Shown here: positions 8,393-15,337 of the stretch, piece by piece
Numbering within the stretch: the first letter of the stretch is position 1
Layout: every line of letters starts with the position of its first letter
Assembly: GCA_903862565.1 (NCBI GenBank)
Contig: CAIOYU010000063.1
Span: 1-33,989, forward strand
Length of the DNA: 33,989 nucleotides
Reading direction: 5' to 3'
DNA from: an uncultured Actinomycetes bacterium
Lineage (GTDB): Bacteria; Actinomycetota; Actinomycetes; Mycobacteriales; Mycobacteriaceae
Program-made: the position numbers and the translations under genes
The notes under the pieces: generated by a model
Seen by the model: the letters and a program-made list of their open reading frames with translations, nothing else
Database searches by the model: none
What the model was told of the DNA's origin: nothing

Positions 8393-9587
8393 GCCGATTC
8401 ACCAGCTTGGGCAGCAGGGCCTCAGCCCGGGTGGCGACGCCCAACGCCGACGCGGCCAACCACGCGGCCGGACTGGTCGGTAGGGAGTCCAGGGTGTCGC
8501 CCTGACCGGCCAGGGCGGACGCGTGTCCGGCACACACCTCGGCGGCGATCTGTAATGCGGCACGCTCCCGGGTGTCCAGCACGCTGTGGCCGACCGTCGG
8601 CATCCGGACCAGTGTCGCTCCGGGTATGAGGCCGACAATACGTTCGGCCACCGAAGGTGGCGTGGTCAGGTCGCGGCCGCCGGAGATCACCACAGTCGGC
8701 CAGTCGAAGGACGGCATGGCGGCCACCAGATCGAACGGCTCGCCGGCGAATTCGGTGTCGCCGGCGGCCAGTTCGCGCATCGCGATCGCCGGATCCAAGG
8801 GCAGTCCGTCCGGTGTGCCGGCGTAGTTGAGTTCACGGAATCCGATCGGGCCGACCAGGTCACTTTCGTTGTGGTACGGCATTTTCCAGTGCGCCGCCCG
8901 GAAGGTGATGTGGTGCAAGGTGCGCCATAGCAGCCGCCTGCCGTCGAGCAGCAGGTCCAGGTGCCGGTGCAGCAGGTCTTCCCCGCCCAGGCCGTAGACC
9001 GTCGCGGCGACGTAGGCGTCGGTCGGGCTCATGTCCAGGCGGCGCACCTTGGTCGACAAGGAGGCTCCGTCCCACAACAGGCCGCGCAGGGCCTGGCGGA
9101 TGGCGTCGATGTCATCACCGCCCATCACCGGGGAGTCCAGAACCATCCCGGCCACCCGGTCGGGATGGCGCACCCCGAGTCCGGCTGCGAGATAGGTGCC
9201 GTAGGAGGTGCCGTACACGACCGCCCGGTCCACCCCCGCGTCGTCGAGGACGGCGGCGATGTCGTCGACACTCTGCTCGATGGTCAGCGCCGCGGGCGGT
9301 AGGTCCGCGCCGGAGTCGGCGCGGCGAGACAGCCCGACGCCGCGGTGCTCGACCATGATGACGTCGAGTCCGGCCGCCGTGGCCCGGCGGCGCAGACCCT
9401 GGTACGGGCCGATCGAGGCCATGCCGGGGCCGCCCGGGACGATCACCAGAGGTTCCCTGCCCGGGGTTCCTGCGCGCACGTAATAGAGGTCGAAGTCGTC
9501 GCCATCACGGGTGGCCGGCCGGCGAACGGCGCGCACGCCGGGCAGCGCAGCAAGCCTGCCGTGCGCGCGGCCACGCCGGGTATCCAT
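8382..9587 (-). CDS. Alpha/beta hydrolase, S33 (proline iminopeptidase-like) family
   Basis: This 401-residue serine hydrolase has the oxyanion-hole motif PGGPG (51-55), the nucleophile elbow GTSYG (Ser128), and plausible acid and base residues Asp306 (SGGRD) and His334 (TVGHS). This is the layout of the proline-iminopeptidase/TAP-like branch, which removes N-terminal residues from peptides or hydrolyses related amides and esters. No signal peptide is apparent, so it is probably cytoplasmic. It converges on oppA with an 11-bp overlap, and a role in processing imported peptides is an attractive but untested guess. Its start lies 35 bp from the divergent acyltransferase gene. The substrate cannot be told from sequence. 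Confidence 0.85.
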   Translation of the reverse strand: MDTRRGRAHGRLAALPGVRAVRRPATRDGDDFDLYYVRAGTPGREPLVIVPGGPGMASIGPYQGLRRRATAAGLDVIMVEHRGVGLSRRADSGADLPPAALTIEQSVDDIAAVLDDAGVDRAVVYGTSYGTYLAAGLGVRHPDRVAGMVLDSPVMGGDDIDAIRQALRGLLWDGASLSTKVRRLDMSPTDAYVAATVYGLGGEDLLHRHLDLLLDGRRLLWRTLHHITFRAAHWKMPYHNESDLVGPIGFRELNYAGTPDGLPLDPAIAMRELAAGDTEFAGEPFDLVAAMPSFDWPTVVISGGRDLTTPPSVAERIVGLIPGATLVRMPTVGHSVLDTRERAALQIAAEVCAGHASALAGQGDTLDSLPTSPAAWLAASALGVATRAEALLPKLVNRPTS

Positions 9588-9609
9588 ACCCCAATTGTGT
9601 CAAGCCCCG

Positions 9610-9615
9610 TAGGTT
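9610..9615 (+). promoter_or_regulatory. -10 box of leaderless WS/DGAT transcript
   Basis: TAGGTT sits exactly 7 nt before the ATG at 9623. A GAGG (9617-9620) lies too close to the ATG to work well as a Shine-Dalgarno, favouring a leaderless start. Confidence 0.5.
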
Positions 9616-9622
9616 TGAGGAC

Positions 9623-10996
9623 ATGACCGAGTTCATGAGTCAGAGCGACGCGTTCACCTGGGCAATGGAGTCCGACCCCCGGTTGAGGTCCACGGTCGTG
9701 ACCGTGATCCTGCTGGACCGCTCGCCGGACTGGGATGTCGTGCGGGAACGCTTCGCGGTGGTGTCGCGAAACCTGCCGATGTTCCGGAAAGTCGTGGTGG
9801 AATCTCCGGCGCCTGCTCCCCCACGCTGGGAATTCGCGCCCGATTTCGATCCCGACTTCCACCTGCGCCGGGTGTCGGCGCCCGAACCGGGCAACCTCGA
9901 CGGCGTCTTGGAGATGGCCCGGGTGGCGGCGATGGCCGACTTCGACCGTGCCCGGCCGCTGTGGACCACCACGCTGATCGACGGCCTCGAGGACGGCGGC
10001 GCGGCGGTGATCTGCAAGTTCCACCACGCGCTGACCGACGGGGTGGGCGGGGTGCAGATCGCGATGACGATCTTCGACCTGACCGAGGAACCGCGCTCGA
10101 TCGAGACCGTCGAGACAAAGGCCGAGGAGCCCGAGGTTCACGAGCACGGACTGCTCAGCGAGTACGCCGACATCGTGCGCTATGACCTCGGCGTCGTTCG
10201 CAAGGTGGTGACGGGGGTGGCTACCAATACCCCGAAGCTGCTGGCCAAGACAATCCGGCACCCGTTGAAGACAGCGGTGTCGGCCGGCGAGATGGCCGCG
10301 TCGGTGTATCGGACCATGCGGCCGGTGAGCGAGACCGGCTCGCCATTGATGAAGGAACGCAGCCTGACTCGGCAACTGAGCGTGCACGAGGTTCCGCTGG
10401 CGAAACTGAAAGAAGCAGCCCACCGCGGGGGCGGTTCGCTCAACGACGCGTTCGTGGCCGGCATCGCCGGCGGCCTGCGCCTTTACCACGAGAAACACGG
10501 GACGACCGTGGGCGACCTGCACCTGACGATGCCGATCAGCATTCGCAAAGAGGGTGACGACATGGGCGGCAACCACATCACGTTGGCACGGTTCGACGTG
10601 CCGGTGGGCGTTGCCGACCCCGCACTGCGCATCAGCGAGACCCGTGAACGCACCAATCAGGTGCGCAACGAGGTGGCGATCCCCTACACCCAGGCCATCG
10701 CCGGAGCGATGAACCTGATGCCGCGCTGGTACATCGGGTCGGTGCTGCGCAAGGTCGACTTCCTGGCCAGCGACGTGCCCGGCGTTCCGGTCCCGGTGTA
10801 CCTCGCCGGCGCAAAGGTCAAGGTGCAGTATGCCTTCGGGCCGACGATCGGCGCAGCCGTCAACGTCACGCTGCTGACCTATGTCGACACCTGTGCGCTG
10901 GGAATCGACGTCGACACCGGCGCGATCCCCGACTTCCAGGAGTTCTACGGCTGTCTGGTCGAGGGGTTCGACGAGGTGCTGGCCCTGGCGGACTAG
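9623..10996 (+). CDS. Wax ester synthase/diacylglycerol acyltransferase (WS/DGAT family)
   Basis: This 457-residue acyltransferase joins fatty acyl-CoA to a long-chain alcohol or to diacylglycerol, making wax esters or storage triacylglycerol. The catalytic HHxxxDG motif is HHALTDG at 134-140. The C-terminal half holds the conserved NDAF region and the SDVPGVPVPVYLAGAKV segment typical of the family, and the length is standard (about 450-470). Mycobacteria carry many paralogues, so the specific substrate cannot be assigned. The gene appears leaderless. It diverges from the hydrolase gene and converges on the YhaN-like gene with a 12-bp gap. Confidence 0.93.
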   Translation: MTEFMSQSDAFTWAMESDPRLRSTVVTVILLDRSPDWDVVRERFAVVSRNLPMFRKVVVESPAPAPPRWEFAPDFDPDFHLRRVSAPEPGNLDGVLEMARVAAMADFDRARPLWTTTLIDGLEDGGAAVICKFHHALTDGVGGVQIAMTIFDLTEEPRSIETVETKAEEPEVHEHGLLSEYADIVRYDLGVVRKVVTGVATNTPKLLAKTIRHPLKTAVSAGEMAASVYRTMRPVSETGSPLMKERSLTRQLSVHEVPLAKLKEAAHRGGGSLNDAFVAGIAGGLRLYHEKHGTTVGDLHLTMPISIRKEGDDMGGNHITLARFDVPVGVADPALRISETRERTNQVRNEVAIPYTQAIAGAMNLMPRWYIGSVLRKVDFLASDVPGVPVPVYLAGAKVKVQYAFGPTIGAAVNVTLLTYVDTCALGIDVDTGAIPDFQEFYGCLVEGFDEVLALAD

Positions 10997-11017
10997 CGCC
11001 GAAAGCGGCTAAGCGCT
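10995..11017. terminator. Small inverted repeats between convergent stop codons
   Basis: Between the stops of the WS/DGAT gene and the YhaN-like gene lie nested repeats: GCCG / CGGC (10998-11001, 11006-11009) and AGCGC / GCGCT (10995-10999, 11013-11017). They could form a weak bidirectional terminator, but the stems are short and mutually exclusive. Confidence 0.25.
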
Positions 11018-13630
11018 CAGCTCGATGACCTCTGCGCCGGCGATGCCCTGATACCTGCTGGGCTGGCAGGTCAGCACGATCACCTGTCCGCGGTCGCCGA
11101 CGGTGTTGAACACCGCGCCCATCTTGTCGAGTCGCTCGGGGTCGCTGAACCCCAGGGCATCGTCGATCACCACCGGCACGGTGTCCTCGCGGGACACCAG
11201 TGCCGCCCCGGCCAGTCGGGCCAGGATGCCCAACTGCTCCCTGGCGCCGCCCGACAGCGAATCAAAGGGCACCGTGCAGCCCTCGAGCGTGCGGGTGCAG
11301 ATCGTGAGGTCGGTGTCGACGTCGACTTCGAAGGTGGGGCCGAACACGGTGCGTCCCAGTCGTTCCAGTTCGGCACGGTAGGGCTGCACGTAGCGCTGGC
11401 GGGTGTTGTCGCGATGGCGGATCATGGTGTCGCGCAGGAGTTTCACCGCGTTCGCCCGCTCCTCGATGCGGGAATGCTCCACCTGAGCGCGGCAGAGCTC
11501 GGCCTTCGCGTCGTCCAACTGGCCTTGGCGGCCCTCATTGCCCATGACGCCCAGCTCGACGGTGATGGTGTTCAACGCCGAATTGGCGGCATCGCGGTCG
11601 CGGACGATGACCTCCGCCGCCGCAGCCGCAGCGGTGAGCTCGGCCGCGACTGCGTCCGGGCCGGCATCGGCATACCGCGCCGCCAAACCTTCGACCACTT
11701 CATCGGCCTGCTCCTGCGCCTCGGCGTCAGCAGATGCCTGGGCGGCCACAACCTCGTCGGCCACGGCCGCCCGCAGCGTGACGAGTTGATCGCGCACCGT
11801 CGCGAACTCAGCCTCTGCGGCCCTCAGCCGGTCACGCAGAAGTGTTGCATGCGTGGTCTTTTCAGCAGCCGCCGTCGCCGCCGCAGCCGCCGCCTGCCGC
11901 GCGGTCTCGGCATCCGCGCGTGCGATGCTCAGAGCCCTCGCGGCGGCGGCCAACTCGGTGGCGGCAACTTCTGCATCGACAGCTGCCCCCGAAGCGGCCA
12001 GACGGCGCTCGGCCAGCCGGGCGCGGATCGCCTGAACATCCTCGCCGTCACACTGCGCCTCACGGGTTGCAGCGTGCTGCCCGCGGGTGTCGGTCAACGT
12101 TCGCCGTCGCGTCGCCAACTCGCGGGCGGCCGCAACCGATGTCGCCCCGCCCTGCGCCAGTGCGTCATCCAAGAGGCCTTGCGCGGCCTGCAGTTCAGCA
12201 GCCAGCGTCACCGCGCTGGCCCCCGGGTCGATCCGCACGCTCAACACGCCGGGGACGTCCACGATGACGGCCGCCGAGGCGGACTGTGTCCACCCCTGCC
12301 CCGCGGCCAGTGCCCGCGGCACCCCGTCGACGGTGATGGCCAGGTCTGCGGGCGCGGTGAACTCGACGGTGCCCGCATCGGCGTGCAGTTGCGCCTGAAG
12401 CCGCTCGACCAGAGCGAAGTTCTTCTCGATCCGGAGCAGAACCGCATCCGTGAGCGTGATCGCAGCCAGCGCAGCGTCAAGCTCGGCGAGGTTCCGTTCG
12501 GCGTCCTCGATCTTGGTCACCTTGGCCGCCAGCCGGTCGGCATCGTCACGGGCGACGCATGCATCGGCGGTGAGGCGCGCGGCATCCAGGCGCTCCTGTG
12601 CGGCGGCGAACGCAGCCGCAGCCAGCTCGGCGGTCTTCGCCGCCGCATCGGACTCCTGGCGAGCCTCCGCGTCGCCCCCTTCGGCGGCAGCCAGTTCGCT
12701 CTGCGCCTGGGCCAGCGTGGCGGCTCGCCGCTGGGCATCGGCGATGAGCTGCTGACGCTGACCGTTGGCCAGCGCCGAATTGGAACTGGTGGCCGCCGCA
12801 GCCGTTGCGACCAGGCGAGCCTGGCCGAGCTGGTCGGCCAGTTCGGCGACGACGGACTGGGCTTCCTGCGCCGCTGCCAATCGCTGCGCCGCAGGTGCCA
12901 GGGCCTCGTCGAGCCCGCGCACCACAGCGGTCAGTTCTTCGTGGCGCTGCACGCGCTCGTTGACGACGTCGACTGCAGCCTCACACCGGTTGACCTCGGC
13001 CTTCGCTGCGGCCAACCGATCGACGGCAGCCTTCCAGTCCTTCGACGGCCGTCCGGTGCCGGTGAAATACCGCTGGTATTCGGCGTCGATCCGGTCGACG
13101 AGAAGCGACCCCGCATCGGGGCCGCCACCGCTGGGAGCATCGACCTCGCCGGCCGCCGCATCGAGCGCCCGGGACAGCGCGTCGCACCCGGAGAGGTTCA
13201 CCGCGCTGGTCGAGGCCGACTGCAGCACCCGCTGGGCATCCCAGAGCTTCATATCCAGGGTCTGCTCCATCATTGCCGCGACCCGCTCGTGCGCCTCGTC
13301 ACCGGTGAGGTGCTCACGCTTGGGCTCGACGATGTCCAACTCGGTCCCGTGCTTCTTGTGGAAGCGCTTCCTGTAGACAAAACGGTAAGGGCCGGTGCTG
13401 ATTTCAGCCTCGACCCGGGCACCGACATCGGAGTGGGCAGGTTTGACCTGCTTGACGTCACGGTGATTGGACCGGTCTCGGTAGGTGAGCAGAAGATCGA
13501 GCGCCTCGAGCATCGAGGACTTGCCGATCTCGTTGGGGCCGTGCACCACAACGACCCCATGGTCGGGGAAGGTGATCTCGCGGTCTTCGACACCGCGGAA
13601 GTTGGTCAGGTGCAACCGGTGCAGAATCAT
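11009..13630 (-). CDS. YhaN-like (SbcC/Rad50-type) ABC-ATPase, Rv1278-like
   Basis: This 873-residue SMC-type ATPase is predicted to act on DNA ends with the nuclease encoded immediately upstream. The N-terminal half-site has Walker A GPNEIGKS (31-38). The C-terminal half-site has signature LSGGAREQ (792-799) and Walker B VPVVIDDAL (818-826). Between them are long alanine-rich coiled coils (about 195-415 and 475-745). The hinge has no CxxC zinc hook; instead residues about 420-472 form a beta-rich insert. This organisation matches the YhaN (AAA_27) branch. The ATG overlaps the nuclease stop by 4 nt (ATGA), so the two are co-translated. Confidence 0.9.
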   Translation of the reverse strand: MILHRLHLTNFRGVEDREITFPDHGVVVVHGPNEIGKSSMLEALDLLLTYRDRSNHRDVKQVKPAHSDVGARVEAEISTGPYRFVYRKRFHKKHGTELDIVEPKREHLTGDEAHERVAAMMEQTLDMKLWDAQRVLQSASTSAVNLSGCDALSRALDAAAGEVDAPSGGGPDAGSLLVDRIDAEYQRYFTGTGRPSKDWKAAVDRLAAAKAEVNRCEAAVDVVNERVQRHEELTAVVRGLDEALAPAAQRLAAAQEAQSVVAELADQLGQARLVATAAAATSSNSALANGQRQQLIADAQRRAATLAQAQSELAAAEGGDAEARQESDAAAKTAELAAAAFAAAQERLDAARLTADACVARDDADRLAAKVTKIEDAERNLAELDAALAAITLTDAVLLRIEKNFALVERLQAQLHADAGTVEFTAPADLAITVDGVPRALAAGQGWTQSASAAVIVDVPGVLSVRIDPGASAVTLAAELQAAQGLLDDALAQGGATSVAAARELATRRRTLTDTRGQHAATREAQCDGEDVQAIRARLAERRLAASGAAVDAEVAATELAAAARALSIARADAETARQAAAAAATAAAEKTTHATLLRDRLRAAEAEFATVRDQLVTLRAAVADEVVAAQASADAEAQEQADEVVEGLAARYADAGPDAVAAELTAAAAAAEVIVRDRDAANSALNTITVELGVMGNEGRQGQLDDAKAELCRAQVEHSRIEERANAVKLLRDTMIRHRDNTRQRYVQPYRAELERLGRTVFGPTFEVDVDTDLTICTRTLEGCTVPFDSLSGGAREQLGILARLAGAALVSREDTVPVVIDDALGFSDPERLDKMGAVFNTVGDRGQVIVLTCQPSRYQGIAGAEVIELSA

Positions 13631-14769
13631 GCAACCCGCCCTTCTTTGAGCCGCAGCAGCAGGGCGAGCGCGCCGCGCGCAGTCCCGGCGTCGGCTCCGT
13701 CCGAACGCGCCGACTCCATCAACTCGGCCACCGCGTCGGCCGCGAAGCCGCCGATCCCGAGGTCGTCGAACTCGTCGTCGGCCGGCATGACGACCAGGTT
13801 GGTGTGCCGGTCCCAGGTGTCCAGGGCGGCGAACAGTCGGGAGTGCCTGTCCAGGCAGGCATCCAGCCCGGCGCGGTCGGTGACCGTGAGGGTGCCCACC
13901 AGGCCGAGTTGCACCACGGTGCGGTCTTTGTCGGCCAACTGGTCGAGGTTGAGGTCAAGGTCGGCGACGTCGCGGCTGTTGTTGACCTCGTGGTGCAGGG
14001 TGATGAACTGCCAACTGCCGATGCGACGGGAATCGACTGTCACCGGGCGCGCAGGGTCGTCCAGATCCAGGTCGACCACGAGCACATGTCCGGAGTCGGC
14101 CTCGACGTGGTCGTAGTTGGTGACCTCAGGGGCACCGGAGTACCAGACCCGTTGGGCGACCTCGGTGCGAGAGTGCTTGTCCCCGAGAGCCACATAGTGC
14201 ACGGCAGAGCGGTCCACGGCAGCGGTGAGGCCGGCCAACCCGATGTGGGCAGGGTTGTTCGGATCGGGATCGAGCACGTCGACCGCGCCGTGCGCGAGCA
14301 GGATCCGCGCGGTCCCGTCGGCCGGAAGTTCTGCGAGCACCTCAGCCGTCAGATCGGTGGTGGGCCGCTTGGAACGCCAGGGCGCGGCCACGATCTGCAG
14401 GCCGGGGCGCACGTCGAACACACCGGCGCGGTCGAGGACGGTGACGTTCTCCGGACATTCCTTGGCGAATAACGCACTCGTGTACACCGATGAGACGTCC
14501 AGTGGATCGTGGTTGCCCGGCAGCAGGTACACCGGAACCCCGATGCTGCGCATGGCGTTCAGCGACTGGCTGATGACCTTGGGCGCCAGTTGGTTGGCGT
14601 CGAACACATCGCCGGCCACCACGACGAACTCGGCACCGGTCTCCCGGGCGACGTCCCCGAGTGCGGCCACCGCGTCGCGGCGGGCGGCGGAGTACCGCGC
14701 CTGGGCCTCCTGGTCCAGGAAGCTTCGGGTCATGCCGAGTTGCCAGTCGGCGGTGTGCAGGAACCTCAT
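13627..14769 (-). CDS. YhaO/SbcD-like metallophosphatase nuclease, Rv1277-like
   Basis: This 380-residue calcineurin-type phosphoesterase is the likely nuclease partner of the downstream YhaN-like ATPase, together resembling Mre11-Rad50 or SbcCD. Visible metal-binding motifs are TADWQ (residues 6-10), GDVFD, GNHD, LLAHG and ALGDKHS. Motif I reads D-x-Q where SbcD and Mre11 have D-x-H, and motif V reads GDKH where GHxH is usual. The C-terminal third would be the capping and ATPase-contact region. The ATG at 14769 has TACAGT exactly 7 nt upstream and no Shine-Dalgarno, so it is probably leaderless. It diverges from the SixA-like gene. Confidence 0.9.
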   Translation of the reverse strand: MRFLHTADWQLGMTRSFLDQEAQARYSAARRDAVAALGDVARETGAEFVVVAGDVFDANQLAPKVISQSLNAMRSIGVPVYLLPGNHDPLDVSSVYTSALFAKECPENVTVLDRAGVFDVRPGLQIVAAPWRSKRPTTDLTAEVLAELPADGTARILLAHGAVDVLDPDPNNPAHIGLAGLTAAVDRSAVHYVALGDKHSRTEVAQRVWYSGAPEVTNYDHVEADSGHVLVVDLDLDDPARPVTVDSRRIGSWQFITLHHEVNNSRDVADLDLNLDQLADKDRTVVQLGLVGTLTVTDRAGLDACLDRHSRLFAALDTWDRHTNLVVMPADDEFDDLGIGGFAADAVAELMESARSDGADAGTARGALALLLRLKEGRVA

Positions 14770-14776
14770 GTCTCAG

Positions 14777-14782
14777 ACTGTA
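14777..14782 (-). promoter_or_regulatory. -10 box of leaderless YhaO-like transcript
   Basis: TACAGT on the minus strand ends 7 nt before the ATG at 14769. Confidence 0.55.
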
Positions 14783-14827
14783 TGACCGGGGTACGACAAG
14801 TCCGGGAATCTCGCCCGGTGAGTGCTC

Positions 14828-14833
14828 TAACCT
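14828..14833 (+). promoter_or_regulatory. -10 box of leaderless SixA-like transcript
   Basis: TAACCT ends exactly 7 nt before the ATG at 14841. Together with the minus-strand box at 14777-14782 it makes a compact 71-bp divergent leaderless promoter region. Confidence 0.55.
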
Positions 14834-14840
14834 GGGGCGC

Positions 14841-15332
14841 ATGGGAACCCTGGTGCTGATGCGACACGCCAAGTCCGACTATCCCGCCGGCGTGCCCGAC
14901 CATGAGCGGCCGTTGGCGTCGAGGGGCCGGCGCGAGGCAGCACTGGCCGGGGCGTGGCTCAGGACCAATGCCCCGACGATCGAGGCCGTGCTGTGCTCGT
15001 CGGCGGTGCGTACCCGGCAGACTCTGGAACGCACCGGACTGGAGGCTCCGGTGAGTTTCCTCGACGTGCTCTACGGCGCCGCCCCCGGAACGATGATCGC
15101 CGAGATCAACCGGGTCGACGACGCTGTCGGCACCCTGCTCGTGCTGGGCCACGAACCCACCATGAGCGAGGTCGCACTCGGACTGGCCGGCCCCGGTAGC
15201 GACCGTGCCGCCGCCGAGCAGATCTATCTCAAATACCCGACGTCAGGCATCGCCGTACTGCGGGTGCCGGGACCGTGGTCCGGGCTGGAACTCAGCGGAG
15301 CCGAACTGTCGGCGTTCCACGTTCCCCGCTGA
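14841..15332 (+). CDS. SixA-like phosphohistidine phosphatase (histidine phosphatase family)
   Basis: This 163-residue cytoplasmic phosphatase of the histidine phosphatase superfamily resembles SixA, which removes phosphate from phosphohistidine in signalling proteins. The catalytic RHAKSD motif places Arg8 and His9 at the start, Arg57 lies in SSAVRTRQT, and the second histidine is His104 in LGHEPT. The compact length with little insert is typical of SixA. In M. tuberculosis the equivalent would be Rv1276c. The start at 14841 is supported by a leaderless -10 box. Its stop lies 5 nt from the converging mmpL stop, the two forming a small palindrome at 15330-15340. The physiological target is unknown. 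Confidence 0.88.
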   Translation: MGTLVLMRHAKSDYPAGVPDHERPLASRGRREAALAGAWLRTNAPTIEAVLCSSAVRTRQTLERTGLEAPVSFLDVLYGAAPGTMIAEINRVDDAVGTLLVLGHEPTMSEVALGLAGPGSDRAAAEQIYLKYPTSGIAVLRVPGPWSGLELSGAELSAFHVPR

Positions 15333-15337
15333 CCCGG

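Noticed and set aside
9579-9590. Inverted repeat GGTAT-CC-ATACC at the start of the hydrolase gene
   Set aside because: It is short, overlaps the start codon, and no related copies were seen; chance cannot be excluded.
11414-14116. A 900-codon open frame on the plus strand, antisense to the YhaN/YhaO-like genes
   Set aside because: High-GC coding sequence leaves long open frames on the opposite strand. It has no domain, no ribosome site and low-complexity Arg/Gly/Leu composition.
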